Shown here: positions 8,641 through 17,617 of the stretch, in pieces | Layout of the letters: every line of letters starts with the position of its first letter | Numbering within the stretch: position 1 is the stretch's first letter | Assembly: GCA_902760645.1 (NCBI GenBank) | Contig: CACWHC010000005.1 | Coordinates: 40,096-104,095, forward strand | Origin: an uncultured bacterium | GTDB taxonomy: Bacteria; Cyanobacteriota; Vampirovibrionia; Gastranaerophilales; Gastranaerophilaceae | DNA length: 64,000 bases | Reading direction: 5' to 3' | Made by a program: the position numbers and the translations under genes | Notes under the pieces: generated by a model | What the model saw: the letters and a program-made list of their open reading frames with translations, nothing else | Databases searched by the model: none | Told to the model about the DNA's origin: nothing

Positions 8641-9402
8641 GTGAAAGAGGTTATTTTGGAAGAAAAGCAAGAAAAAACAAAATATATGTCAAAGCCGAAA
8701 TTAAAATTGGCAAAGAGTTTTTCAAACAAAGCAGACAAGCTCAGAAGACAGAACTCTTACAAAGATGCTGTTGCAATATATTTGAACGCAATTCTTGTTG
8801 ACAGAAAGGATGTAAACTCTTACTACGGTCTTGGCTTATGCTACAAATCTCTCGGAGATTACGCAAAAGCAATAAAAACTTTGGAAAAAGCAGTAGAAAT
8901 AAAACCTGATTTTTATGAAGCATATTATGAATTAGGCATTTGCCACCAGTTAGAAGGTATCCCTTGCGGTGCTATTAAAAATTTCGTTCAGGCAATACAA
9001 ATTAACCCCGAAAACCCCAGTGCAATATTACAGCTTGGCATATCGCACGAGCTTTGCGAAGAAGAAGATATGGCTTTGATGATTTACCAAAAATTAATAG
9101 AAAATTCTCCAAATTACGTTCGTGCATATGAACATAAGTCAACCCTGCTTATGAAGCTGAAAAGATACAGAGAAGCCTGCGGTGTTTTAATAGATTTAAT
9201 AAAAATTGCACCGACAAATGCTCAGGCATATCTTGGAATTGCAACCTGCCTTGAAAAAACGGGAAATATGGCAGATGCACGCAGATATTACAGAAAATTT
9301 ATCCAGCAAAAACCTCAGTTTAATCAGGCACATTTTGCAAAAACAAGACTTCAACATCTTCAGCAAAAAACCGCTGACAGAGCCTATTTAAGTCTTGTAT
9401 AA
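8641..9402 (+). CDS. tetratricopeptide-repeat protein
   Basis: About 253 residues made almost entirely of TPR units (for example SYYGLGLCYKSLGDYAKAI, EAYYELGICHQLEG, PSAILQLGISHELC, AQAYLGIATCLEKTGNMADA), roughly five to six 34-residue repeats from residue 25 onward. There is no signal peptide, so it is probably a cytoplasmic scaffold. Three starts are possible in frame: GTG at 8641, TTG at 8656 with GAGG 5 nt upstream, and ATG at 8686; the N-terminal difference does not touch the repeats. It is divergent from the secreted-protein operon. The partner is unknown. Confidence 0.8.
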   Translation: MKEVILEEKQEKTKYMSKPKLKLAKSFSNKADKLRRQNSYKDAVAIYLNAILVDRKDVNSYYGLGLCYKSLGDYAKAIKTLEKAVEIKPDFYEAYYELGICHQLEGIPCGAIKNFVQAIQINPENPSAILQLGISHELCEEEDMALMIYQKLIENSPNYVRAYEHKSTLLMKLKRYREACGVLIDLIKIAPTNAQAYLGIATCLEKTGNMADARRYYRKFIQQKPQFNQAHFAKTRLQHLQQKTADRAYLSLV

Positions 9403-9410
9403 CAATCATA

Positions 9411-9439
9411 TTGCACTAAATTGATATCTGTAATAAAAT
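9411..9439 (+). promoter_or_regulatory. sigma-70-type promoter for a leaderless transcript
   Basis: TTGCAC (9411-9416), a 17-nt spacer, TAAAAT (9434-9439), then six bases to the ATG at 9446, with no Shine-Dalgarno. Confidence 0.45.
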
Positions 9440-9445
9440 TCCTGT

Positions 9446-10825
9446 ATGAAAATTTTTTATATTGTCATGCAAAACGATACTACAGATGAGCTTTCCCGTA
9501 CTCAGAAGAAAAAATTTCAGTCTGAGCTGGGCAGATATATTGTCGATTATGTGGGTAAAAATATTTACAATATCCCCAACAGAAGTCTTACTATTGAAAA
9601 AAATAAACCAAAATTTACACATTCCGATATAAAATTCAGTATTTCACACTCCAACAACATTGTGGCTGTGGCTTTTGACGATTATTCAGTCGGTATTGAT
9701 ATAGAACAAATGAAAGACAGAGATTTTTCCAAGCTGGGAAATCATTACGGCATAAACACCGATAACAAAACCGAATTTTACAAAAAATGGACACAACTTG
9801 AAGCAGGAATAAAAATTCAGGCAAAAGCGGAACAGACATACACAACAGAATTTGAAAATGATTATATGCTGACAATAGCAACGGCAAATCCTCAAAAAAC
9901 CGAATACGTTTTTGAAAAACTTACGCCTGATAATAACGTTATTTCCAAACTCAAATCGAAAATTAAGCAAGGGGAAAACAAGATGCCGCAAAGGTTACCG
10001 GATTATTTAAAACGTCCTATTATAAATACCGAAACAACAAAAAATGTCAGAAAAATTCTTAAAAACAGATGTTTAAATACCGTATGCGAAAATGCAAGAT
10101 GCCCGAACAAAAATGAATGCTACACAAAAAACACTGCAACATTTTTGATTATGGGTAATGTTTGTACCCGTAATTGCCGTTATTGTAATATTTCCTGCCA
10201 AAAACCCAAACCGCTTGATAAAGAAGAACCTCTGCATATTGCACAGGCTGTAAAGGATTTAGGGCTAAAATATGCGGTAATTACTTCTGTTACAAGGGAT
10301 GACTTAGCTGATGGCGGTGCAGAACATTTTGAAAAATGTATTCAGGAAATAAGAAAACTTTCACCAGACACAAAAATAGAAATTTTAACACCTGATTTTA
10401 AAGGGGATGCCAACGCTTTAAACAAAATTATTTTTTCAAAACCTGATGTATTCAATCATAATATAGAAACCGTAAGATCAGTATTCAAAACGGCACGTCC
10501 ACAGGGGGATTACGACAGATCACTGAATGTTTTAAAGTACATAAAAGCCAATAGCGATATTACGACAAAATCAGGATTAATGGTCGGTTTAGGTGAAACT
10601 GTTGGGCAAATAGAAGAAACATTAGTCGACTTAAAAAATGCAGGGTGTGATATTGTAACGATAGGTCAGTATATTCAGCCGTCAAAAGAGCATCTTGAAG
10701 TTTCAAAATACTATACCCCTGAAGAATTTGAGGAATTACAAAAGCTTGCACAAAAAGTCGGGATAAAACATTATCAGATAAATCCGCTTGTCAGGAGTTC
10801 CTACAGAGCCGCCGAAATGGCGTAG
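9446..10825 (+). CDS. lipA: fusion of a 4'-phosphopantetheinyl transferase-like domain and lipoyl synthase
   Basis: Residues 1-179 look like a phosphopantetheinyl transferase: FSISHSNN (64-71), GIDIE (83-87) and WTQLEAGIK (115-123), the last standing for the usual W-x-x-K-E-A-x-x-K with Lys replaced by Leu. Residues 180-459 are a complete lipoyl synthase, the radical SAM enzyme that inserts two sulfurs into octanoyl chains: auxiliary cluster C214-x4-C219-x5-C225, radical SAM C240-x3-C244-x2-C247, and the C-terminal RSSYRA. Both domains install swinging-arm cofactors. Methionine 180 (ATG 9983) is preceded by AGGGG with 8-nt spacing, so LipA could also be made alone. The full-length start at 9446 appears leaderless. 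LipA assignment is firm; activity of the transferase domain is inferred. Confidence 0.88.
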   Translation: MKIFYIVMQNDTTDELSRTQKKKFQSELGRYIVDYVGKNIYNIPNRSLTIEKNKPKFTHSDIKFSISHSNNIVAVAFDDYSVGIDIEQMKDRDFSKLGNHYGINTDNKTEFYKKWTQLEAGIKIQAKAEQTYTTEFENDYMLTIATANPQKTEYVFEKLTPDNNVISKLKSKIKQGENKMPQRLPDYLKRPIINTETTKNVRKILKNRCLNTVCENARCPNKNECYTKNTATFLIMGNVCTRNCRYCNISCQKPKPLDKEEPLHIAQAVKDLGLKYAVITSVTRDDLADGGAEHFEKCIQEIRKLSPDTKIEILTPDFKGDANALNKIIFSKPDVFNHNIETVRSVFKTARPQGDYDRSLNVLKYIKANSDITTKSGLMVGLGETVGQIEETLVDLKNAGCDIVTIGQYIQPSKEHLEVSKYYTPEEFEELQKLAQKVGIKHYQINPLVRSSYRAAEMA

Positions 10826-10960
10826 CCCGGTGTTGCCGGTGTCAGCTTGCGAGAGCAAGATGAGCAGGGCAACACTACGATACCGCCGTTGTGAACAAAA
10901 CGAAGTGAAGTGAACGAACAAATCTTTGATTTGACAGGCGGGAAAATGGCGTAAGCATTT
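10826..10960. repeat. structured palindromic intergenic sequence after lipA
   Basis: Immediately after the lipA stop, GTGTTGCC (10830-10837) pairs with GGCAACAC (10868-10875), enclosing a second hairpin CTTGC-GAGA-GCAAG (10846-10859). Further on, a CCGCC/GGCGG pair brackets short near-repeats (CGAAGTGAAGTG, AATCTTTGATTTG). It has no U-tract typical of a terminator and its base composition is more GC-rich than its surroundings. It looks like a dispersed palindromic element. Confidence 0.5.
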
Positions 10961-10997
10961 ACATAATATATGTTATAAACAAAAATAAAAAAATAAA

Positions 10998-11052
10998 TGC
11001 CATGTCATTACTTCGCAAATCAAGCCTTTGATTTGCTCGTAATGACATGGCA
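10998..11052. repeat. long perfect-ended hairpin, dispersed-element-like
   Basis: TGCCATGTCATTAC (10998-11011) and its exact complement GTAATGACATGGCA (11039-11052) enclose a second pairing CAAATCAA / TTGATTTG, giving a near-continuous stem of over 20 bp. It lies between the convergent lipA and the 77-aa gene and could stop transcription from both sides, although no T-run follows. The TGTCAT...ATGACA ends match those of the element inside the prepilin gene near 48.3 kb. Confidence 0.6.
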
Positions 11053-11061
11053 AATAAATTC

Positions 11062-11295
11062 TTATTTTTTCCTCACAATGACTTCATAATCCAAGACATC
11101 AAAAATCTCTAAAAGTTCACTTACTTTTATCGTTTTATTTCTCAATTTGTTTGTGAGATTTTCTAAAGTGTCGGTTTTGTTATATTTATGATTAATCTCA
11201 ATTTTAAGCCTTGTTAAAGTTGTACCCTCATAGGCTGCAAGAGATTTAATAAGTTTTCTTATATCTTCTTTACTTAAATTGTATTCCGGTGTCAT
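11062..11295 (-). CDS. small HTH-like protein, possibly DUF6471-related
   Basis: A 77-residue protein whose second half (LTNKLRNKTIKVSELLEIFDVLDYEVIVRKK in pieces: NKLRNKTIKVSELLEIF, DVLDYEVIV) resembles small Cro-like/DUF6471 proteins that keep the recognition-helix part of an HTH fold. The ATG at 11295 is clear although its ribosome site is weak. It lies between the palindromic element and a divergently transcribed prepilin. DNA binding is inference from weak similarity. Confidence 0.6.
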   Translation of the reverse strand: MTPEYNLSKEDIRKLIKSLAAYEGTTLTRLKIEINHKYNKTDTLENLTNKLRNKTIKVSELLEIFDVLDYEVIVRKK

Positions 11296-11389
11296 TTTTT
11301 GATTATAACTTATTTAAGAGTTGAAAAACTAATTACAATATGATATAATCTAAGTATATAATTAGATATTTAATTGAGGTATTGGTTAC

Positions 11390-12070
11390 ATGAATAAAAA
11401 AATTGCTTTCACTCTTGCAGAAGTTTTAATAACTCTCGGAATAATCGGAGTTGTTGCAGCTATGACATTACCGACACTTATACAAAACTACAGAAAACAT
11501 GAAGTAGAAACGAGGTTAGCTAAAGTATATTCCGTTGTTAATCAGGCAATAAAACTTTCTACTGTTGAATACGGTGAACCTTCTGAATGGGGTGACTTTG
11601 ATTGTGGTCCTTCCGGGAATCCTACTTGCAGTATGGATGAAGCAATAGAAAAATTTAATAAATATATTGGTAAAAATTTGCAAATAATGGAAATAAAAAA
11701 AGCAGATGATAATGAAGGGTTTTATGTATATTTAAATGACGGTGGAGTACTTGGACTTCCAAAAAACTTATATGATATGGAGTTTTATATAAATAGTAAA
11801 GCAATTAATAATCCAAAATATGGAATAAATACGTTTAATTTCAGATTTTCTCCGAAAATATTACCATTTCAAGACCCAAATAATCCGCTTCTCAGATATA
11901 CAATTAATTCGACATTTGAACCTTACACATGGAGCTGGGATGGAACAATGGAAGGACTTACCAATAGTTCCAACAGTTATGCGTGCGGAGGAGATCGCGA
12001 TGTTTTTTGTGCAAAGATGATACAAATGAACGGATGGAAAATACCGAAAAATTATCCGCATAAATTTTAA
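11390..12070 (+). CDS. type II secretion/type IV pilin-like prepilin
   Basis: A 226-residue prepilin with a very short leader (MNKKIA) before the methylation motif FTLAEVLITLG, including the conserved Glu at +5, and a hydrophobic first helix ending near TLPTL. The soluble part contains a cysteine pair (DCGPSGNPTC) and a C-terminal CGGDRDVFC pair, probably disulfides. It is a close paralogue of the gene at 47527-48404, with shared LAKVYSVVNQAIKLSTVEYGEP-like and KYIGKNL segments. GAGG precedes the ATG at 10 nt. The -1 residue is Ala rather than Gly. Likely a minor pilin or pseudopilin; no assembly genes are nearby. Confidence 0.85.
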   Translation: MNKKIAFTLAEVLITLGIIGVVAAMTLPTLIQNYRKHEVETRLAKVYSVVNQAIKLSTVEYGEPSEWGDFDCGPSGNPTCSMDEAIEKFNKYIGKNLQIMEIKKADDNEGFYVYLNDGGVLGLPKNLYDMEFYINSKAINNPKYGINTFNFRFSPKILPFQDPNNPLLRYTINSTFEPYTWSWDGTMEGLTNSSNSYACGGDRDVFCAKMIQMNGWKIPKNYPHKF

Positions 12071-12111
12071 ATTCAAGGTACAAAGTACAATATATTTACC
12101 ATATTAGCGTA

Positions 12112-12147
12112 AAGAACTGTTCACTGTTCACAGTTAACTATTCACGA
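12112..12147. repeat. copy of a dispersed TTCACTGTTCAC repeat
   Basis: GAACTGTTCACTGTTCACAG and flanking bases recur in both orientations at 30121-30163 and 30208-30251. It is made of overlapping ACTGTTCAC/GTGAACAGT units and therefore self-complementary. No function is evident. Confidence 0.5.
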
Positions 12148-12240
12148 TTTATTTAATTGTAAAGTTTTTTGTAAAATTATCCAAAAATCTATGTTTATGC
12201 TATGATATAGCTATATTATACCCGACATGGAGGACGGAAA

Positions 12241-14802
12241 TTGAGTCAACAAAATATATTTGGCGATGGTAAAATCGTTGACGTTAATATTAGAGAAGAG
12301 ATGAAACGTTGTTACATAGATTACGCCATGAGTGTAATCGTTGGACGTGCATTACCGGATGTTCGTGACGGTTTAAAACCCGTTCACAGACGTATTCTGT
12401 ATGCTATGAACGAATTAGGGATGACCCCTGATAAACCGTTCAGAAAATGTGCCCGTATCGTTGGTGAAGTTCTTGGTAAATATCACCCTCACGGTGACAG
12501 CTCAGTATATGAAGCACTTGTTCGTTTAGCTCAGGATTTTAATACAAGATATTTGGTAGTAGACGGACACGGAAATTTTGGTTCGGTTGACGGTGACGGA
12601 GCAGCTGCAATGCGTTATACAGAAGCCCGTATGCACAAGATTACTCAGTCAATGCTTGCAGATATTGACTGTGAAACTGTTGAATTTGAACCTAACTTTG
12701 ACGGTTCATTGCAGGAGCCTACAGTTTTACCTGTAAGACTTCCGATGTTATTATTGAACGGATGTTCAGGTATTGCGGTTGGTATGGCAACAAACATCCC
12801 TCCTCACAATTTATCGGAGGTTGTTGACGGTACGGTTGCATTAATCGATAATCCTAATATTACCGTTACGGAATTAATGGAATACATTAAAGGTCCTGAC
12901 TTCCCGACAGCAGCAACTATTGTTGGGTTAAACGATATTAAACAGGCTTATGAAACAGGTCGTGGTTCAATAAAAATGCAGGCTGTTGCAGGATTTGAAG
13001 AAATTGCAGGCGGCGGTGGTCGTCAGGCTCGTACGGCTATTGTCGTTACGGAAATTCCTTATCAGGTTAACAAGTCTATGCTTATCGAAAAAATTGCAGA
13101 ACTTGTTAAAGACCAGAGAATTAACGGCATTTCTGATATTCGTGATGAATCCGACAGAGAAGGTATGCGTATCGTTATTGAATTGAAACGTGATGCAAAA
13201 CCTGATGTTGTTAAAAATAATTTATTCAAATATACTCAATTATCAACTACATTCGGTGTAAATATGCTTGCGCTCTGCGGTAAGCAGCCAAGACTATTAA
13301 ACTTATACGAAGTATTAAACGAATTTGTTGAACACAGAGTAGAAATCGTAACAAGAAGAACAATCTTCTACCTGAAAAAAGCAAAAATCAGAGCACACAT
13401 TTTGGCAGGTTTGATTATTGCATTAGGTTCAATTGATGAAGTTATTGAACTTATCAAAAAATCCAAAACTACAGATGATGCCCGTGACGGATTAATGAGC
13501 AGATTCGGGTTAGATGTTGATCAGGCTAATGCAATCCTTGAAATGCAATTGAGAAGATTAACAGGATTGGAACAGGATAAAGTTAAAGCTGAGTACGATG
13601 AATTGTTAAAGAAAATTGCAGAATACGAAGAAATCCTTGCAAGCCGTCAGAAAATTCTTGACATCATCAAGGCAGAATTGCTTGAAGATAAGGAAAAATA
13701 CGGCGACGACAGAAAAACTCAGATTGTTCCTGAACAGGGCGAAGTTACTATTGAAGACTTAACTCCGAATACTCCTATGGCAGTATTTATTACGCATCAG
13801 GGATATTTGAAGAGAATTGCACTCGATACATTTGAACGTCAAAACCGTGCAACAAGAGGAAAATCCGGTATAAAGACCAAAGAGGATGATGATATTCAGC
13901 ATTTCTTTACAGCAATGATGCACGATAAAGTATTGTTCTTCTCATCTAAGGGTACTGTATACAGTCTGAATGTATATGACTTCCCTGAAGGCGGACGTCA
14001 GGCTAAAGGTTTACCGATAGTCAACGTTCTTCCGATAGAACAGGATGAAATGATTACTGCAGTCGTTCCTGTAAGCCAATTCTCACACGAATTGAATCTG
14101 ATTATGCTGACCAAGAAAGGTTACATTAAGAGAATTGAACTCGATAACTTCTCAAATATCAGAAGAAACGGTATTATAGCAATCGGACTTGAAGAAGGCG
14201 ACAGCCTGAACTGGGTTAAATTAGCAACAGCAAGAGATGAAATCATTATCGGTACATCCTGCGGTATGGCAATCAGATTCCCAATTCAGGATTTAAGACC
14301 GTTGGGAAGAAGTGCAAGAGGTGTTACTGCTATGAAACTCAGAACCGGTGATGAAATTATCGGTTGTGATATTGTACCTCGTGATTATGATGCCGATTTG
14401 CTTGTTGTAACTTCTGACGGATTCGGTAAACGTACAAAACTTTCCGAATTCAGAAGCCAAAACAGAAGCGGATTAGGTTTGATTGCAACGAAATTCAAAT
14501 CATCAACATCAAGACTTGTTGCTCTGACTATCGTTAAAGACACGGATGATATTATGATGGTAACTGCTAACGGTGTCGTTACAAGATTAAATGCAGGCTC
14601 AATTTCCCGTCAGGGTCGTCCTGCAACAGGTGTAAGGGCTCAAAATCTTGTAGAAGGTGATACAGTTGTTTCTGTTAACAAAATAGTAAATCCTGATAAT
14701 GATGAAACCATTATCAAAGATAATATGAAAACAGAAGCTGAAGAGAATGAAAACGTTGAACAAACAAGTATGTTTGATGTTCAACCTACAGATAACGAAT
14801 AA
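12241..14802 (+). CDS. gyrA: DNA gyrase subunit A
   Basis: The DNA-cleaving subunit of gyrase, 853 residues. The N-terminal winged-helix domain shows [16 protein letters not shown] (36-51) and the catalytic tyrosine 126 in AAMRYTEAR. The quinolone-determining region [12 protein letters not shown] (82-93) has Ser87 and Glu91 at the E. coli 83 and 87 positions, with no resistance change evident. Six C-terminal beta-pinwheel blades follow. The GyrA box is [10 protein letters not shown] rather than QRRGGKG, as in cyanobacterial-type GyrA, so a topoisomerase IV subunit (ParC) cannot be fully excluded. The start is a TTG with GGAGG 8 nt upstream. gyrB is not adjacent. A strong terminator follows. 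Confidence 0.93.
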   Translation: MSQQNIFGDGKIVDVNIREEMKRCYIDYAMSVIVGRALPDVRDGLKPVHRRILYAMNELGMTPDKPFRKCARIVGEVLGKYHPHGDSSVYEALVRLAQDFNTRYLVVDGHGNFGSVDGDGAAAMRYTEARMHKITQSMLADIDCETVEFEPNFDGSLQEPTVLPVRLPMLLLNGCSGIAVGMATNIPPHNLSEVVDGTVALIDNPNITVTELMEYIKGPDFPTAATIVGLNDIKQAYETGRGSIKMQAVAGFEEIAGGGGRQARTAIVVTEIPYQVNKSMLIEKIAELVKDQRINGISDIRDESDREGMRIVIELKRDAKPDVVKNNLFKYTQLSTTFGVNMLALCGKQPRLLNLYEVLNEFVEHRVEIVTRRTIFYLKKAKIRAHILAGLIIALGSIDEVIELIKKSKTTDDARDGLMSRFGLDVDQANAILEMQLRRLTGLEQDKVKAEYDELLKKIAEYEEILASRQKILDIIKAELLEDKEKYGDDRKTQIVPEQGEVTIEDLTPNTPMAVFITHQGYLKRIALDTFERQNRATRGKSGIKTKEDDDIQHFFTAMMHDKVLFFSSKGTVYSLNVYDFPEGGRQAKGLPIVNVLPIEQDEMITAVVPVSQFSHELNLIMLTKKGYIKRIELDNFSNIRRNGIIAIGLEEGDSLNWVKLATARDEIIIGTSCGMAIRFPIQDLRPLGRSARGVTAMKLRTGDEIIGCDIVPRDYDADLLVVTSDGFGKRTKLSEFRSQNRSGLGLIATKFKSSTSRLVALTIVKDTDDIMMVTANGVVTRLNAGSISRQGRPATGVRAQNLVEGDTVVSVNKIVNPDNDETIIKDNMKTEAEENENVEQTSMFDVQPTDNE

Positions 14803-14828
14803 TTAATTCTCATAAATTTACAAATTAA

Positions 14829-14865
14829 AAAACACGGATTAAATAAAAAAATCCGTGTTTTTTTG
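14829..14865 (+). terminator. rho-independent terminator of gyrA
   Basis: AAAACACGGAT (14829-14839) pairs with ATCCGTGTTTT (14851-14861), followed by T-run; loop of 11 nt. Confidence 0.85.
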
Positions 14866-14887
14866 TGAAAGTATAAAAGAAATTTAC

Positions 14888-15082
14888 CTAATAGTTATCT
14901 ATAAAATTTTTTATTTTATCAAGTTCCTCCTGCATTTTATATACAATCAAACTTGCATGATTTATCTCAAGTATATCTTCATGAATGTCCATATAATCCG
15001 AAAGCACTGAAATATAAGATTCTAATGCAGCTAACGGCCCAAAAATTTTATCTTTCAAATCCGCCTGTTCTATTGTTCTCAT
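14888..15082 (-). CDS. small helical protein of unknown function, repressor-linked
   Basis: A 64-residue, acidic, all-helical protein (KIFGPLAALESYISVLSDYM, then HEDILEINHASLIVYKMQEE). No domain is recognised. It is divergent from an XRE-type regulator 112 nt away and has a strong promoter whose spacer and start site are covered by two palindromes. This arrangement resembles a small regulated module, perhaps toxin-antitoxin-like or phage-derived, but nothing in the protein itself shows toxicity. Confidence 0.65.
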   Translation of the reverse strand: MRTIEQADLKDKIFGPLAALESYISVLSDYMDIHEDILEINHASLIVYKMQEELDKIKNFIDNY

Positions 15083-15121
15083 GTAATAACCTTTACTAAT
15101 AAGTAATATTAACTATTTAAT

Positions 15122-15163
15122 CCTTTATAAAGGTATATTATCCTATATAAAGGTAAATGTCAA
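15122..15163 (-). promoter_or_regulatory. promoter with tandem palindromic operators
   Basis: For the 64-aa gene: consensus -35 TTGACA (15163-15158), 17-nt spacer, -10 TAATAT (15140-15135). A perfect palindrome CCTTTATAAAGG (15122-15133) and the near copy CCTATATAAAGG (15142-15153) are 20 bp apart, one over the start site and one in the spacer. This is a textbook geometry for repression, most simply by the adjacent XRE protein. Confidence 0.65.
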
Positions 15164-15194
15164 CTTATAACGAAATATTTTATAAAATCACAAT

Positions 15195-15407
15195 ATGATA
15201 AAAAATACCATTTCAACTATGATGGGATATAGAAAGTTACAAATTGCGGATGTAGCTAAAATAGCAGGCTTAAAGCATACGACAGTATCAAATTTATTTT
15301 ATGACAAAACAAAAGGTATTGATTTTGAAACTTTAAATAAATTGTGCTTTGCTTTGGAATGCACACCGAATGACTTGCTAAAATATATCCCTGATGAATT
15401 AAATTAA
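15195..15407 (+). CDS. XRE-family helix-turn-helix regulator
   Basis: A 70-residue single-domain Cro/C1-type DNA-binding protein: LQIADVAKIAGLKHTTVSNL is the helix-turn-helix and DFETLNKLCFALECTPNDLLKY the supporting helices typical of HTH_26 members. It probably binds the two CCTTTATAAAGG-type palindromes in the 112-nt gap to the divergent 64-aa gene. No Shine-Dalgarno is visible; a TATAAA about 7 nt upstream suggests a leaderless transcript. A hairpin with a T-run follows. Confidence 0.85.
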   Translation: MIKNTISTMMGYRKLQIADVAKIAGLKHTTVSNLFYDKTKGIDFETLNKLCFALECTPNDLLKYIPDELN

Positions 15408-15429
15408 ACAAATGAATCACCAAATTTAA

Positions 15430-15466
15430 TTTGCCTTTTTTAATCAAGACAGGCAAAAGGTTTTTG
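15430..15466 (+). terminator. probable terminator after the XRE gene
   Basis: TTTGCCT (15430-15436) pairs with AGGCAAA (15451-15457), followed by AGGTTTTTG; the 14-nt loop makes it weak. Confidence 0.45.
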
Positions 15467-15569
15467 TGTCTTATTATATCTGATGTAAACCTTTCAAATT
15501 AACATTTGAATTTGAATTAACATTGATGTATTATAAATACAGAGTTACATACAGGAGAGAAAGTTTAAG

Positions 15570-16229
15570 ATGAAAAAAGAACTTATATTTCTTGGACCGC
15601 CGGCTTGCGGAAAAGGAACACAGACAACAATGCTGGCAGAGTATTTGAAATTCCCTCATATTGATACGGGTTCGCTATTGAGAGCGGAAATTAAAGCTGA
15701 AACCGAAGCCGGTAAAGAAGCAAAATTATACATTGATAAGGGACATCTTGTTCCGGTACAGCTTGTAGCGAAAATTATAAAAAACAGATTATCTCAGGAT
15801 GACTGCAAAGGGGGTTACATTCTTGACGGATACCCGAGAAGTCTTGAACAGGCTGATGCTTTGACAAAGATGAATGCTGAAATTAACGGAAACGAAGAAA
15901 CAGATTTTCGCGCGGTATATTTTGATATTGATACGGAAATTCTTATTGAAAGAATCGTTAACCGCCGTTCCTGCCCTAAGTGCGGTGAAATATACAATTT
16001 AGCATTTAAAGCTCCGAAGCAGGATGGAATTTGCGACAAGTGCGGTGAAAAATTAACTCAAAGGAAAGACGATACAAGAGAAATCGCAGAAGAAAGATTT
16101 GATACATACTATAAAGAAACTGCACCTTTAATTGATTACTACAAATCAAGAGGCGTATTAAAAACGATTGATGCAAACGGTGAAATTTCGGAAGTATGGG
16201 AAAGATTATTGAAGGTAGTAAATGATTAA
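15570..16229 (+). CDS. adk: adenylate kinase, zinc-LID form
   Basis: Converts ATP plus AMP into two ADP. The 219-residue long-form enzyme has the P-loop GPPACGKGTQ (9-18), the AMP-binding DTGSLLR and LDGYPRSLEQA, and a LID domain with four cysteines (135, 138, 155, 158), which should bind structural zinc. An Ala-Cys pair stands where many orthologues have Gly-Ala in the P-loop, a mild variation. The last 8 nt overlap map, giving translational coupling; this adk-map order is a remnant of the ribosomal secY-adk-map-infA arrangement, here without the ribosomal genes. AGGAGAG lies 12 nt before the ATG. Confidence 0.95.
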   Translation: MKKELIFLGPPACGKGTQTTMLAEYLKFPHIDTGSLLRAEIKAETEAGKEAKLYIDKGHLVPVQLVAKIIKNRLSQDDCKGGYILDGYPRSLEQADALTKMNAEINGNEETDFRAVYFDIDTEILIERIVNRRSCPKCGEIYNLAFKAPKQDGICDKCGEKLTQRKDDTREIAEERFDTYYKETAPLIDYYKSRGVLKTIDANGEISEVWERLLKVVND

Positions 16230-16974
16230 CAGAAAATCAAGAGAAGAAATAAAATTGATGCGTCACGCAGGACATATTGTTGCACTGGTGCATCAGAAGA
16301 TGAAAGAGGTTGTAGAACCGGGCATAAGCACAAAAGAATTAGATAATATTGCAATGAAAATTATTAAGGAAAATCGTGCAATACCTACTTTTTTGGGTTA
16401 TCATGGATTTCCGGCTTGTATTTGTACATCAATCAACGAGCAGGTTGTACACGGTATTCCGTCTGATGATATAAAATTGAAAGACGGGGATATTATAGCG
16501 ATAGATGTCGGAGCTACATTCAGAGGTTTGGTAGGCGACAGTGCCTGGTCATATACTGTAGGTAACGTTAATGATGATGTAAAAACTTTGATGAAAGCTA
16601 CCGAAGAAGCTTTATATGCAGGTATAGAACAAATGCGTCCGGGTAACGTTCTGGACGATATTTCCGGTGCAGTGGAAGATGTTGCAATAAAATACGGCTA
16701 CGGAATTGTAAGACAATACGGCGGACACGGAGTAGGACACGTTATGCACGAAGATCCGTTCCTGTATAACTACAGAGTAGGCGATAAAACTCTTATTAAA
16801 TCCGGTTATGCAATAGCAATAGAACCGATGTTAAATCTTGGAGTGGATGAAGTTACTGTTGCAGATGATGAATGGACGGTAAGTACAGCAGACAAAAAAC
16901 CCTCTGCCCATTTTGAACATACCGTTGTTGCAACTGATGACGGACCGCAGATTATGACAAAATTAATGGAATAA
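16222..16974 (+). CDS. map: methionine aminopeptidase, type I
   Basis: Removes the initiator methionine from nascent proteins using two metal ions. The 250-residue catalytic core has the five expected ligands: Asp in AIDVGATFRG and in GDSAW, His in GGHGVGHVMHEDP, and Glu in IEPMLNLG and in the C-terminal FEHTVV. The substrate-binding histidine lies in GYHGFPACIC. No N-terminal zinc finger is present. The start overlaps adk by 8 nt. Confidence 0.96.
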   Translation: MINRKSREEIKLMRHAGHIVALVHQKMKEVVEPGISTKELDNIAMKIIKENRAIPTFLGYHGFPACICTSINEQVVHGIPSDDIKLKDGDIIAIDVGATFRGLVGDSAWSYTVGNVNDDVKTLMKATEEALYAGIEQMRPGNVLDDISGAVEDVAIKYGYGIVRQYGGHGVGHVMHEDPFLYNYRVGDKTLIKSGYAIAIEPMLNLGVDEVTVADDEWTVSTADKKPSAHFEHTVVATDDGPQIMTKLME

Positions 16975-16981
16975 ATTTATT

Positions 16982-17611
16982 ATGAAATACTACATAGGAT
17001 TATCACTAAGTTCAGGCTCGGCGTTAGATTCGGGTGTTGCCGTTATGGAAGAAAACGGCAATATTATTATGATTGATAAACTATACAAAATGAATGATAT
17101 TATGTTCTTTTTTGACAATTTTTCATCACTGAAAAATTCGGAAATATGCGTATCACTGCCTTGGGACAGAACAATGCTGAACGGTAAATGGAGAATATTA
17201 TCGAAACCTTATCAGCTTGTTTCGACAAACGTAAATATGCCGAATCAGGAAAACTGGACCCAAAGATACTCAAACAGAGGAACAGAATATTTAAAAAGTT
17301 TATCCGAACAAGGAATACCAATAACACGCTTTGAATTATACTTAACAAGACAAAGTATGCACTTAAATTCCTGTTTTAAAGAACGTTCTCCTGCTGATTG
17401 CAAATTTTTACAACAGGCATTAATAAACGAATGGGGATTTGATTTACCTGCAAATATGATGCCAATGTCACATTTAGAAGCAATTATCGGTGCAATTCTT
17501 GCAAAAGAAAATTCCAAAAACAAGAATAACATAAAACAAATTGCAGAATTTAAAGAAATGAAAGTTATAGACGTAATTAAAAACCCCAACCTTGAAAGGC
17601 TTTGTATTTAA
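16982..17611 (+). CDS. unknown protein with a possible RNase H-like (DUF429-like) N-terminus
   Basis: A 209-residue protein starting 7 nt after map. The opening strand (YIGLSLSSGSALDSGVAVM) and the helix near LEAIIGAILAKE resemble the ribonuclease H-like fold of DUF429 proteins, but the usual first Asp is a Ser here (GLSLS), so catalysis would be doubtful. The middle contains PWDRTMLNGKWR and a Cys-Asp-Cys rich helix. It probably shares the adk-map transcript. I do not recognise a named family with confidence. Confidence 0.7.
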   Translation: MKYYIGLSLSSGSALDSGVAVMEENGNIIMIDKLYKMNDIMFFFDNFSSLKNSEICVSLPWDRTMLNGKWRILSKPYQLVSTNVNMPNQENWTQRYSNRGTEYLKSLSEQGIPITRFELYLTRQSMHLNSCFKERSPADCKFLQQALINEWGFDLPANMMPMSHLEAIIGAILAKENSKNKNNIKQIAEFKEMKVIDVIKNPNLERLCI

Positions 17612-17617
17612 AATTAA

